NCBI GenBank assembly: GCA_963768025.1
Contig: CAVYGM010000037.1
Coordinates: forward strand, 41,204 to 105,203
Origin: CAVYGM01 sp963768025
GTDB taxonomy: Bacteria > Bacteroidota > Bacteroidia > Cytophagales > Spirosomataceae
Direction: 5' to 3'
DNA length: 64,000 nucleotides
The notes under the pieces are model-generated. The model was not told the DNA's origin, did no database searches, and was given only the letters and a program-made list of their open reading frames with translations. Positions 43,483-52,815 of the stretch are shown here, in pieces; positions within the stretch are counted from its first letter, which is position 1; each line of letters begins with the position of its first letter. A program made the position numbers and the translations under genes.

Positions 43483-44787
43483 ATGAAACCAAAATACCTT
43501 TACTTGCTGGTGCTTCTGAGTGGTGCGGTTCCCCTCTGGGCCCAAACCAAACTAACCACCCCCATTCCCCACCAAACCCTCATGGAAGCGAAGAACCCCG
43601 AAGCCGTGGGCATGTCCGCCGAGCGAATTCAGCGGCTCGACAACGTCATGAAAAGCTTCGTGACCGACGGAAAACTGCCGGGCTTTACGGCCATCCTGAT
43701 CCGGAATGGGCAGATCGTGTATCACAAGGCCCACGGGCTAGCCGACGTGGCCACGCAGCGACCAATGCAGAAAGACGCTATTTTCAGGATCGCTTCCATG
43801 ACCAAAGCTATTACGGCCACGGCCGTGATGATGCTTTACGAAGAGGGCAAGTTTGGCCTGGACGACCCCATTTCGCGCTACATTCCCGAATTCAAGAAGC
43901 CCACCGTACTCACCTCCTACCGGTTTTCGGACAGTACCTACACCACCCAGCCGGCCAAATCAGAGATTACCATCCGGCAATTGCTAACCCATACCTCCGG
44001 CATCGGGTACGGAGCCATTGACGATGAGCGGTTCAAGACTATGTATTCCAAAGCCGGCATTGTGGACGCCTGGACCACCAATTCGTATACCATTGGCGAG
44101 AATATCAAGAAACTGGCTCGTTTACCGCTGCATTTCAACCCGGGCGAAAAGTATTCGTACTCCGAAGGCCTTGATGTCCTGGGGTACTTCATTGAAGTGT
44201 TGTCAGGAATGCCCTTCGACCAGTACCTCCGCACGCGGTTGTTTGAGCCGCTGGGAATGAAGGATACCTACTTTTACTTGCCCGAGGAGAAATACAACCG
44301 CCTGGTTACGGTACACCTACCCGACAACGAAGGGTGGACGGCCGCAAAGGGTGAATTTTTTGACATAGACTTTCCGAAGAAAGGAGCCAAAACCTACTTT
44401 TCGGGTGGGGGTGGGCTTTCGTCTACGGCCAGGGATTATGGTACTTTTCTCCAAATGCTCATCAATGGCGGAGCCTACAACGACAAACGGTTTCTGAGCC
44501 GAACCACCACGGAGCTTTTAACCGTTTCGAACCAAACCGGTACCCTGTTTGGGGGCGTGGGTGGGCCCGTGCACCACAGCTTAGGATTCGCCGTGGTTAA
44601 TCCTGTCGGACACGATCGGGGCTTGGGCAGCGTTGGCCGCTTCGATTGGGGCGGGTACTTTAATACCAACTACTTTGCCGATCCAAAGGAAAAGATCGTG
44701 GCGGTACTCATGAAACAAACCGTGGATGCCGACGAGAACAGCACGGCCACTTTTCTCCGAATGCTGTACCAATGTCTGGACGATTGA
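43483..44787 (+). CDS. Serine hydrolase (beta-lactamase/class C fold), copy A
   Basis: 434 residues with a signal peptide (LLVLLSGAVPLWAQ). Class C beta-lactamase fold with SxxK nucleophile in RIASMTKAITATAVMML, YSYSEGLDVLGYF (YxN-like Tyr) and HSLGFAVVNP near the third motif. Such secreted proteins are esterases, peptidases or D-aminopeptidases more often than lactamases. A close paralog follows; long segments are almost identical at DNA level. Begins 36 bases after the GH140 gene, so probably co-transcribed. Confidence 0.88.
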   Translation: MKPKYLYLLVLLSGAVPLWAQTKLTTPIPHQTLMEAKNPEAVGMSAERIQRLDNVMKSFVTDGKLPGFTAILIRNGQIVYHKAHGLADVATQRPMQKDAIFRIASMTKAITATAVMMLYEEGKFGLDDPISRYIPEFKKPTVLTSYRFSDSTYTTQPAKSEITIRQLLTHTSGIGYGAIDDERFKTMYSKAGIVDAWTTNSYTIGENIKKLARLPLHFNPGEKYSYSEGLDVLGYFIEVLSGMPFDQYLRTRLFEPLGMKDTYFYLPEEKYNRLVTVHLPDNEGWTAAKGEFFDIDFPKKGAKTYFSGGGGLSSTARDYGTFLQMLINGGAYNDKRFLSRTTTELLTVSNQTGTLFGGVGGPVHHSLGFAVVNPVGHDRGLGSVGRFDWGGYFNTNYFADPKEKIVAVLMKQTVDADENSTATFLRMLYQCLDD

Positions 44788-44861
44788 GGTACCTCCCGCT
44801 TTTGGCTTACCACTACCTTGAAATTCAATTCGTTACTTACATTCTTTCCTTATTCGATCCC

Positions 44862-46172
44862 ATGAATTTACGATTCCTCTTTTCCCTGGGCCTTTTAGGT
44901 TTGACCTTACACCTGTCGGCTCAAACCAAGCTAACCACCCCCATTCCCCACCAAACGCTGGTTGATGCAAAGAATCCCGAAGCCGTGGGCATGTCCGCCG
45001 AGCGAATTCAGCGGCTCGATAACGTCATGAAAAGCTTCGTGACCGACGGAAAACTGCCGGGCTTTACGGCCATCCTGATCCGCAACGGGCAGATCGTGTA
45101 CCACAAGGCCTACGGAGTTTCCGATGTGGCTACCAAACGGGCCATGCAGAAAGATGATATTTTCCGCATTGCTTCCATGACCAAGGCCATCACGGCCACG
45201 GCCGTGATGATGCTCTACGAACAGGGCAAGTTTGGCTTGGACGACCCCATTTCGCGCTACATTCCCGAATTCAAGAACCCCACCGTATTGACCTCCTTCC
45301 GTTTTTCGGATAGTACCTATACCTCCCAGCCCGCTAAGTCAGAAATAACCATTCGGCAGCTGCTCAACCACACCTCCGGTCTGGGGTACGGGGTCATTGA
45401 CGGCGAGGAACGCTTCAGGGCGATGTACAAAAAAGCGGGCATCACGGATCTGTTTACCACCGAGCCCATCAGCGTTGGGGAAAGCGTCAAAAAACTCGCT
45501 AAACTCCCCCTGCATTTCAATCCGGGGGAAAAGTACTCGTATTCGGAAGGCCTGGATGTACTGGGGTACTTCGTGGAAGTGGTATCTGGAATGCCGTTCG
45601 ACCAATTTCTCCGGACGCATCTCTTTGAGCCGCTGGGCATGAACGATACTTATTTTTATGTGCCCGATGCCAAGGCCAACCGCCTGGTCACCATCCACCG
45701 GCCGGCTGCTGCTGGTTTCGAAGCTTTTCCCGTTACGTTTTATGATCCCGAGTATCCGCGCAAAGGGGCGAAGCAGTTTTTCTCCGGCGGTGCCGGACTT
45801 TCCTCCACGGCCAAGGATTATGCTACCTTCCTTCAAATGCTGGTCAACGGCGGAGCCTACAACGGCAAACGATTCCTGAGTCGGACCACCACCGAACTCC
45901 TGACGGTGTCAAACCAGACGGGTACCCTATACGGTGACGAAAATGGCCTGATGCATTTCAGTCTGGGGTTTAGCGTAGTCAATCCACGAGGGCACGATCG
46001 GGGTCTGGGGAGCGTGGGTAAATTTAATTGGGGGGGCTATTTCAATACCAACTACTTTGCCGATCCGCAGGAAAAAATCGTAGCCGTGCTCATGAAGCAA
46101 ACCCAACAACTTTCCGGCGACACCAGCGAAGCGACATTCATCCGGATGATTTACCAGACGCTGGATGATTGA
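44862..46172 (+). CDS. Serine hydrolase (beta-lactamase/class C fold), copy B
   Basis: About 436 residues from ATG at 44862 (MNLRFLFSLGLLGLTLHLSAQ, signal peptide). An upstream in-frame start at 44772 lies inside copy A. Motifs are the same as copy A: SMTK, YSYSEGLDVLGYFVEVV and MHFSLGFSVV. A block of about 110 bases around the MSAERIQRLDNVMK segment is nearly identical to copy A, which implies recent duplication or gene conversion. The two differ more in the loop around residues 270-300, where specificity may differ. Confidence 0.88.
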   Translation: MNLRFLFSLGLLGLTLHLSAQTKLTTPIPHQTLVDAKNPEAVGMSAERIQRLDNVMKSFVTDGKLPGFTAILIRNGQIVYHKAYGVSDVATKRAMQKDDIFRIASMTKAITATAVMMLYEQGKFGLDDPISRYIPEFKNPTVLTSFRFSDSTYTSQPAKSEITIRQLLNHTSGLGYGVIDGEERFRAMYKKAGITDLFTTEPISVGESVKKLAKLPLHFNPGEKYSYSEGLDVLGYFVEVVSGMPFDQFLRTHLFEPLGMNDTYFYVPDAKANRLVTIHRPAAAGFEAFPVTFYDPEYPRKGAKQFFSGGAGLSSTAKDYATFLQMLVNGGAYNGKRFLSRTTTELLTVSNQTGTLYGDENGLMHFSLGFSVVNPRGHDRGLGSVGKFNWGGYFNTNYFADPQEKIVAVLMKQTQQLSGDTSEATFIRMIYQTLDD

Positions 46173-46185
46173 GGAGAGGGTAGTA

Positions 46186-46218
46186 TTGTAAAAATAAGTA
46201 CTGATTAGTGTAATTTTG
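46186..46218 (+). promoter_or_regulatory. Candidate Bacteroidota promoter for the TPR gene
   Basis: TTG at 46186-46188, a 22-nt spacer and TAATTTTG at 46211-46218, a full TAnnTTTG match. It is 43 bases before the TPR gene start. Confidence 0.5.
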
Positions 46219-46261
46219 AATCTAGCAAATTCAGGAAAAGGACCTTCAAAGACTCAGACGT

Positions 46262-47986
46262 ATGGCTTTCGATTTTAGCAAATATTTAGGCACGGGCAAA
46301 TTAGGCGCGAGCAAAGAGGACAAGCGACCGGTCCCTCTATTTCCCTATACTATCACCACGGAACCACATACCATCGACAGCGCCTACCGGATTGTGAATC
46401 CCTCTTCCAGGTTACAGAGATTATTGGAAGAAATGGGCAATGAAGCCTATAATCCAAACAAGCGCACACCCGAGCGCATGAAGAATGCCATTGCCGAATT
46501 CCCCAATCTCCCCCAGTTTTACAACTACCTGGCCATGGCGTACCTTAATTTGAATAAGGAATCCAAGGCAAACGAAATCAACAAAAAAACGATCGAAAAA
46601 TTTCCTGATTACCTCTACGCCAGGGTAGCCGTAGCCGACGAAGCATTGAAGGAAGAGGACTACGACCAAGTGCGCAAGTACTTAGGCGAGAGCCTACGAT
46701 TGGAGGATCTGTATCCGGAACGGAAGGTGTTTCATAAAACCGAAGTTTGCAATTACTACGCGGTGGCGGGCTACTACCATGCCGATTTGTTTGAGTTTGA
46801 AAGGGCCGAGGAAGCACTGGCTATTCTGCGCCACGTCGACAAAGACAATGAACAGATTGAAATCCTCGAATACGGCATAATGGCCAAAAAAATGTTGCGT
46901 GGGCAGCAGACGATTGAGGAGATGTTTAAGGGGGAAATAACGCTCGAACACCAGGAGTTTCATTACGAAAATCAAACCGAAGATCCACCGGCTTTTCACC
47001 ATGCGGAAATGGAATGGCTCTACCAATACGACTTCCGTATTCCGCTGGAAAAGGTCAGAGCGATACTGGCGCTACCCCGTCCTACGCTGATCGAGGATCT
47101 GGAAACGGTATTGCAGGATGCTATCAACCGGTTCGACCATTGGGGATGGCTGGGTTGGGACTCTAAAACTCATAATTTCGTATCTCATGCAATTCTGTTG
47201 TTGGGCGAACTCAGGGCAACGGACTCCTTGCCTGCTATTCTCCATCAACTCCGGCTGGGGAATGAGTACAACGAATATTGGTTCAACGACTGGGCGGACG
47301 ATATTTTTCAGACGCCCCTCTACTACCTGGGCCGAGAGAACCCGACGGCTATTCAGGACTTTGTAAAGGAACCTTATATTGAAGCTCTGTACAAAGGGCT
47401 GGCGAGCAAGACCATCAAATTAGTAGCCTTGCAGGAACCCGAGCGACGTACTGAGATGGTGGAATGGTACCAGCAGGTGCTTCGGTATTTTCTGGATCAT
47501 AAAGAAGACGAGACCTTACTCGATACGACCTTCCTGGCTTTTTTGATTGGCGACGCCGCTGATGCCGGACTGGTGGAGGTAAAATCTTTGGCAAAAGAAG
47601 TATATGATCTTGGACTCGCTACGGTTGGGATCGAGGGCGAGTGGCAGGAGGTAGAAAAGAAGTTTGATGCGCCTACCGATGCAAAGGCGCTCCATTGGAA
47701 ATTCGATGATGTCTTTAAGCAATACACTGCGCTGGGTAAATTCAGCGAGGAAGTCGAAAAAAGAGAAAAGGATAGTGCCGAAAAATTCGAAAAGGAACAA
47801 CGGTTGCTGGCCTTTGAGAAAGCCTCCAAAAAATCAATACAACCCGATGAGCCCATCCACGTGGAAAAAATCGGACGCAACGAACGGGTATCGGTGAAAT
47901 ATCAGGATGGTACCATTAAGAAGGATGTAAAGTTCAAAACCGTCGAGGCGGATATTGAATCAGGTAAAGCGACTTTTATAAAATAA
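46262..47986 (+). CDS. TPR-repeat protein with SecA-tail-like C-terminus, unknown
   Basis: 574 residues, no signal peptide. TPR-like helical pairs at about 75-200 (PNLPQFYNYLAMAYLNLNKES, AVADEALKEEDYDQVRKYLGES). The middle part (about 230-440) is alpha-helical with HEAT-like features (LGWDSKTHNFVSHAILLLGELRA). A charged coiled coil follows (EEVEKREKDSAEKFEKEQRLL). The final about 40 residues (KIGRNERVSVKYQDGTIK onward) recall the C-terminal tail of Bacteroidota SecA, by memory only. It lies between the serine hydrolases and ApnL-like gene. Function unknown. Confidence 0.65.
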   Translation: MAFDFSKYLGTGKLGASKEDKRPVPLFPYTITTEPHTIDSAYRIVNPSSRLQRLLEEMGNEAYNPNKRTPERMKNAIAEFPNLPQFYNYLAMAYLNLNKESKANEINKKTIEKFPDYLYARVAVADEALKEEDYDQVRKYLGESLRLEDLYPERKVFHKTEVCNYYAVAGYYHADLFEFERAEEALAILRHVDKDNEQIEILEYGIMAKKMLRGQQTIEEMFKGEITLEHQEFHYENQTEDPPAFHHAEMEWLYQYDFRIPLEKVRAILALPRPTLIEDLETVLQDAINRFDHWGWLGWDSKTHNFVSHAILLLGELRATDSLPAILHQLRLGNEYNEYWFNDWADDIFQTPLYYLGRENPTAIQDFVKEPYIEALYKGLASKTIKLVALQEPERRTEMVEWYQQVLRYFLDHKEDETLLDTTFLAFLIGDAADAGLVEVKSLAKEVYDLGLATVGIEGEWQEVEKKFDAPTDAKALHWKFDDVFKQYTALGKFSEEVEKREKDSAEKFEKEQRLLAFEKASKKSIQPDEPIHVEKIGRNERVSVKYQDGTIKKDVKFKTVEADIESGKATFIK

Positions 47987-48015
47987 CGATCTTCCCTAAC
48001 CCACAACATACCCCC

Positions 48016-49746
48016 ATGGGCTACTTTGGCACCCAAGAATCTTTACCGGAACTGATCCCTTTAAAAGCGGGTGCTATGACCTGCCAGTATGAGCGGGGCA
48101 ACCTCCGCTATATAAGAGTAGGGGAGGAAGAGGTACTGCGGTTGATCTATACCGCCCTGCGGGATGACTCCTGGAACACGATACCCATCTCGATTACCGA
48201 TGAGAACATAGTACAGGAAGAAGACGCTTTTCGGATCACCTACACCGCTCGGTACGAACAGAAACATATTGCGTATCGGGCCAACATTGAGATTGTAGGT
48301 ACTTCGTCGGGAAAAATCTCCTTTGCCATGAAAGGCCAATCGCTCAGCAAATTCAAGAGAAATAGGGTGGGTATCTGCGTGTTGCATCCCATTGCGCCCA
48401 CCACCGGGCAACCGGCGGAGATGACCCGCCCCGACGGTACCCGCTACTCAGGTACCTTTCCTACGCAAGTTGAGCCCCACCAGCCCTTTCTGGAAATCAG
48501 TCGGATGAAGTGGCGAACGGCTGGCGGTATAGAAGCCGTACTTTCCTTTGAAGGGGAAATCTTCGAAATGGAGGACCAACGCAACTGGACGGATCATTCC
48601 TTCAAAACCTATGGTACCCCCCTGCGGGTGCCCATGCCCGTGGAGGTAAAAGAAGGGGACACCCTGTTTCAGAAAGTTGAATTGAGCGTAGTGTCAGCCC
48701 CAGCCGAACCTCAGCCCTTTCCCTCCTTTGAACCCGTTTTGTCCGAATTAGGCGAAAAGGCCCTGTTTCCGCGAGTGGGGTATGGGCATAGTTTAGGGGA
48801 ACTATCGGATGCTGATGTGGAACTCCTGCGGGAGGTTCCCTTCCATCAGCTGAGGGTAGAGTTGGATCTCGCTTCGCCCGAATGGGAAGCGACCTTTCAG
48901 GGGGCTTTGAAACAGGCAGCCAGGCTGCGGACAAAACTCGAATTGGCGCTCAGGTTTGGTGACCACCCCTGGCAGGAAGTGGTCGGTATCGTAGGTGCTT
49001 TTACGGCTTTTACCGACCGCATTGGTAGCTTGCAACTAATGGACGCGCCCGGTAAAGGGTCCGTTGACGGCTTCCTTCAAGTGGCCGAGGTGATACGGAA
49101 GTACCTGCCGGGAATGCCCATCGGGTACGCTACCCCTGGTTTTTTTGCGGACCTGAACCGTAACCGTCCGGAAGCGGGACTCTATGATTTTGTGTCGTAT
49201 TCCCTAAACCCGCAGGTACACGCCACCGATATCAGAACGATCATCGAAAATACCGCCGGGCAACAATACGCGATCCAAACCATCCAATCCTTTGCCACCC
49301 CTCCACCCAAGATCCATATTTCTCCCCTGACCTTCCGGATCCGGGGGCAGGAAAACAGCCACGACCCACGGCTTCACTCCGACCTTGGGGCTGCCTTTAC
49401 CTTGCTGAGTTTACGGTACCTGGCTGGGGTTGACCGAATTACTCTCTATCAAACCCACGGCCCGAATGGGATCATACCGGATGCTGCGTCCAGGGAAACC
49501 CAGTCAATTTCTCCTATATACAGCTATCTGAAATTAATTAAGGAGTTTGACCCTACCCATATTTTGCTCACTCATTCGCCTAGTCCTCTTGAATGGGATG
49601 CTTTGGGATTGATCAATGGGAGGGGAGAAAGGCTGTATCTACTGATCAATTTTTCCTCCCAAGCGCTAACCGTCCGGTTAGCTGCTGATGAAAAAAGCTA
49701 CACGATTCCGGCCGAAGGGATACTGCCTATTCGGCTGGGCGCTTAG
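48016..49746 (+). CDS. D-apionate lactonase-like protein (ApnL family)
   Basis: 576 residues, cytosolic. The order of segments fits ApnL: LIPLKAGAMTCQYERGNLRYIRVGEEEVLRLIYTALRDDSWNTIP, then SKFKRNRVGICVLHPI, PHQPFLEISRMKWRT, EIFEMEDQRNWTDHSFKTYGTPL, and a second half with an alpha/beta barrel (YDFVSYSLNPQVHATD). ApnL hydrolyses D-apionolactone to D-apionate in D-apiose catabolism. It sits about 4.6 kb after a GH140 apiosidase-like gene on the same strand. I recognise the family from memory. Confidence 0.78.
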   Translation: MGYFGTQESLPELIPLKAGAMTCQYERGNLRYIRVGEEEVLRLIYTALRDDSWNTIPISITDENIVQEEDAFRITYTARYEQKHIAYRANIEIVGTSSGKISFAMKGQSLSKFKRNRVGICVLHPIAPTTGQPAEMTRPDGTRYSGTFPTQVEPHQPFLEISRMKWRTAGGIEAVLSFEGEIFEMEDQRNWTDHSFKTYGTPLRVPMPVEVKEGDTLFQKVELSVVSAPAEPQPFPSFEPVLSELGEKALFPRVGYGHSLGELSDADVELLREVPFHQLRVELDLASPEWEATFQGALKQAARLRTKLELALRFGDHPWQEVVGIVGAFTAFTDRIGSLQLMDAPGKGSVDGFLQVAEVIRKYLPGMPIGYATPGFFADLNRNRPEAGLYDFVSYSLNPQVHATDIRTIIENTAGQQYAIQTIQSFATPPPKIHISPLTFRIRGQENSHDPRLHSDLGAAFTLLSLRYLAGVDRITLYQTHGPNGIIPDAASRETQSISPIYSYLKLIKEFDPTHILLTHSPSPLEWDALGLINGRGERLYLLINFSSQALTVRLAADEKSYTIPAEGILPIRLGA

Positions 49747-49923
49747 GTCTGGCGACAAGACGTTTGGGGAACTACCCGCAGAAGTAGTTTTGGGATTCGG
49801 TTTAAGAAATTGATAAATTGGATAATTCTGAGTGGTAAATCCTAGGGAAGGGCTAACTTTGCGGATAAATTTGAAAAAAGCAAGTTGGCCCACTCATGGG
49901 GCATCATTCATAAATCGGACAAA

Positions 49924-50535
49924 ATGAACGCAAACGTACACAAAGCCCACCCCTGGCACGGAATCCCCATCGGCGAAAAATCGCCCGAAATCGTTACCGC
50001 TTTTATCGAAATTGTCCCAACGGACACCGTCAAATACGAAATAGACAAACAGACAGGCTACCTTAAAATTGACCGCCCGCAAAAGTACTCCAACATTGTG
50101 CCCGCCTTGTACGGATTCATCCCCAAGACCTACTGTGGGGAGCAAATAGCCCTGCTGGCCCAGGAGCGCTCCGGTCGGAATGTGACCGAGGGCGACGGCG
50201 ACCCGCTGGATATATGCGTGCTGTGCGAGAAGATCATTTCCCACGGCGATATCATATGCGAAGCCCGGCCGATCGGCGGCATTCGTCTGATTGATAAGGG
50301 CGAAGCCGACGACAAGATCATCGCCGTACTCAAAGGCGACGAAGTGTACGGTTCCTACCAGGACCTGAACGAGGTACCCGCCAACGTGGTGGAGCGCTTG
50401 AAGCATTACTTCCTGACTTACAAAAACCTGCCCGGCGAACCGGCCCTGATCGAAATCGCGAACGTATATGGCCGCGAAGAAGCCCACGAGGTGATTCGGA
50501 CCTCCGTGGAGGACTACAAGCAATCCTTTTATTGA
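49924..50535 (+). CDS. ppa: Inorganic pyrophosphatase
   Basis: About 203 residues from ATG at 49924 (MNANVHKAHPWHGI). An upstream in-frame start at 49885 is outside the family length. Family I enzyme with KYEIDKQTGYLKIDRP, YGFIPKTYCGE, EGDGDPLDICVL (the DxDPxD-type metal motif) and KGEADDKIIAVLKGD. It hydrolyses pyrophosphate in the cytosol. A TAACTTTG box lies at 49854-49861 but no clear upstream TTG. Confidence 0.95.
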   Translation: MNANVHKAHPWHGIPIGEKSPEIVTAFIEIVPTDTVKYEIDKQTGYLKIDRPQKYSNIVPALYGFIPKTYCGEQIALLAQERSGRNVTEGDGDPLDICVLCEKIISHGDIICEARPIGGIRLIDKGEADDKIIAVLKGDEVYGSYQDLNEVPANVVERLKHYFLTYKNLPGEPALIEIANVYGREEAHEVIRTSVEDYKQSFY

Positions 50536-50562
50536 TCCAGGATACAAGTTTTCTTACCTTTG
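50532..50562 (+). promoter_or_regulatory. Bacteroidota-type promoter for prfC
   Basis: TTG at 50532-50534, a 20-nt spacer, then TACCTTTG at 50555-50562, an exact TAnnTTTG match. The TTG overlaps the ppa stop region. Transcription would start near 50569. Confidence 0.65.
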
Positions 50563-50568
50563 TTTTCT

Positions 50569-50602
50569 AAAATGTTACAGGAATCAGTTTCTGTAACATT
50601 TT
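50569..50602 (+). terminator. 12-bp hairpin between ppa and prfC
   Basis: Perfect arms aaaatgttacag (50569-50580) and ctgtaacatttt (50591-50602) with a 10-nt loop. It may terminate ppa. Its first base coincides with the predicted prfC start of transcription, so it would also form the 5' end of the prfC mRNA. Confidence 0.6.
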
Positions 50603-50649
50603 GTGTTTCAAAGCTATGTAATTAATGCGTTAATACAGAACAATCTATT

Positions 50650-52247
50650 GTGACTTACCAGAACGAAATAAAAAAGCGGCGGACCTTCGCCATTATCAGT
50701 CACCCGGATGCGGGCAAAACTACCCTGACGGAGAAGCTACTTCTTTTTGGGGGAGCCATTCAGACCGCCGGGGCCGTTAAATCCAATAAAATTAAGAAAA
50801 CGGCTACCTCCGACTTCATGGAAATCGAGAAGCAACGGGGTATCTCCGTGGCTACTTCGGTGATGACGTTTGAGTACAAAGATTTGCTGATCAATATCTT
50901 GGATACCCCCGGCCACAAGGACTTTGCCGAGGATACCTACCGTACGCTAACGGCGGTGGATAGCGTGATCCTGGTCATTGACTGCGTGAAGGGCGTGGAG
51001 GAGCAAACCGAGCGCCTCATGGAAGTGTGCCGCATGCGCAAAACTCCCGTGATCATTTTTATCAATAAAATGGACCGGGAAGGTCAAAGCCCATTCGACT
51101 TACTGGACGAGCTGGAAGATAAATTGCAGATACGGGTACGGCCCCTGACCTGGCCCATCAACATGGGCTCGGAGTTCAAAGGGGTGTATAGTATGTACGA
51201 GAAAAAGCTGTATTTCTTCCGGATCAATAAGACCAAAATTGAAGAAGACGTGGTGACCATCGGCCTGGACGATGACAGCCTGCCTACCTTACTCGGAGAC
51301 GCGGGATGCCGCCACGTTGCGGGAGGAGGTAGAACTCATTGAGGGGGTGTACGATTCCTTTTCGGAGGAGGCCTACTACAAAGGCGAACTGGCACCCGTA
51401 TTTTTTGGCAGTGCCATCAACAATTTTGGCGTAAAAGAATTGCTTGATACCTTCTGCGAAATATCGCCCACGCCCCAGCCCCGGGCTACGGACGTGCGCC
51501 CCGTTGATCCCACGGAAAACAAGCTGAGCGGATTTATATTTAAGATCCACGCCAACCTCGACCCCCGCCACCGCGACCGCATCGCGTTTTTCAGGGTTTG
51601 CTCGGGAAAGTTTGAACGGGGTAAGTTTTACCACCACGTTCGCCTGAACAAAGACCTCCGTTTTTCGAGTCCCTTTACTTTCATGGCCTCCGACAAAAGT
51701 ATCCTGGAAGAAGGGTTCCCCGGCGATGTGGTGGGACTGTACGACACGGGAAATTTCAAAATCGGCGATACGCTCACCGAAGGGGAAGATTTGCAGTTTT
51801 CGGGTATTCCCAGCTTTTCACCCGAGATATTCAAGGAACTCATCAACCTGGACCCCATGAAATCCAAGCAGTTGGACAAGGGCATTCAGCAGTTGACAGA
51901 TGAGGGAGTGGCCCAGCTATTTACGCTTGAACTAGGAAATCGCAAAATAGTGGGTACCGTGGGTGAACTGCAATTTGACGTGATCCAGTACCGCCTCGAA
52001 CACGAGTACGGGGCCAAATGCCGCTGGGTACCCATGAACGTCGCCCGCGCCTGCTGGATCACTTCGGATGATAAGGAAAAATTAGCGGAGTTTATTCGTC
52101 TGAAAGCCAACCACATAGCTTTCGACAAGGATCATCAACCCCGTTTTTCTGGCCGAATCCGAATGGATGATCCGCATGAACCGCGACAACAACCCCGCCA
52201 TCCAATTCCACTTCACGTCCGAGTTTAAGACGGAAGCGGTTTTTTAA
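50650..52247 (+). pseudogene. prfC: Peptide chain release factor 3, two frameshifts
   Basis: About 530 residues starting at GTG 50650. GTPase that recycles RF1/RF2 from the ribosome. P-loop HPDAGKTTLTEKLL, DTPGHKDFAEDTYR, NKMDREG. Near 51303 an extra G (gcgggatgcc) breaks the frame; the next frame gives DAATLREEVELIEGVYDSFSE. It then reads to about 52133, where an extra C breaks it again; the true end is VFLAESEWMIRMNRDNN and FTSEFKTEAVF with stop TAA at 52245-52247. All parts match RF3, so the breaks are likely sequencing errors. Confidence 0.9.
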
Positions 52248-52256
52248 TGAATGATA

Positions 52257-52323
52257 GAATGAGTGATTGAGAGAATGGGAATATCCATTAAGAATATTCA
52301 CTCATTCTATCAATCACTCATTC
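52257..52323. repeat. 21-bp inverted repeat between convergent genes
   Basis: Arm gaatgagtgattgagagaatg (52257-52277) and arm cattctatcaatcactcattc (52303-52323) pair with one mismatch and a 25-nt loop. Neither end has a T run. It may be a bidirectional terminator-like structure or a decayed repeat. Confidence 0.7.
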
Positions 52324-52327
52324 ACAA

Positions 52328-52678
52328 TTAATTTCGTCCCCGGTTAGCGCGCATAGCGGCTTCCATTTCTTCATTTTTTTTGGCTTGCTCCGGAGTTAGG
52401 ATAGTGGCCAATGCTTTGCGGTATTGTTCCTGTACCACCTGAATGCCGTCCCGGTTTTGGGCTTCGCGCATTTCTTGCACCTTCTGGAAGCGGGCCACTT
52501 GCAGGGTGTAAATCTTCTTTTGCTGGTCATCACTCAGCCCCAGGGAATCGGTCATGCGTTTGGTTTGTTGCTCAGCGCGAACCTCGGGCGTCGCATTGTT
52601 GCCAGCACCGCCGCCCCGCTGGGCAAAGGCACCCGTGCCCAAAAGCAGGATACCCAGTACGAATACGAGTTGTTTCAT
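52328..52678 (-). CDS. Spy/CpxP-like periplasmic protein (DUF4890-like)
   Basis: About 116 residues from ATG at 52678 (MKQLVFVLGILLLGTGAFAQ, signal peptide). Mature part is helical and charged: QTKRMTDSLGLSDDQQKKIYTLQVARFQKVQEM and ILTPEQAKKNEEMEAAMRA with LTPEQ-type repeats of the Spy/heavy-metal-sensor family. Periplasmic chaperone or stress role is inferred. Confidence 0.78.
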   Translation of the reverse strand: MKQLVFVLGILLLGTGAFAQRGGGAGNNATPEVRAEQQTKRMTDSLGLSDDQQKKIYTLQVARFQKVQEMREAQNRDGIQVVQEQYRKALATILTPEQAKKNEEMEAAMRANRGRN

Positions 52679-52748
52679 TGGATAAAAATGGATTGAAAGG
52701 TTAACCACCGTTAGAGGCCCACCACGCGTGAGAGTTTAACCCTGGCAC

Positions 52749-52779
52749 AAAAAAAACAGCCAGGCATTTTGGCTGGCTG
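52749..52779 (-). terminator. Intrinsic terminator of the PepSY-like gene
   Basis: Stem cagccag (52757-52763) with ctggctg (52773-52779); on the minus strand it is followed by eight T. It lies 37 bases after the stop of the 101-residue gene. Confidence 0.8.
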
Positions 52780-52815
52780 CTGTACACGAGCGGATAGGGG
52801 AATTACCCGCGATTT

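Noticed and set aside
51290..51345. Programmed frameshift in prfC
   Set aside because: Programmed shifting is known for prfB, not prfC; here the extra G is part of a genome-window-wide pattern of single-base insertions and no slippery site or stimulator is visible.
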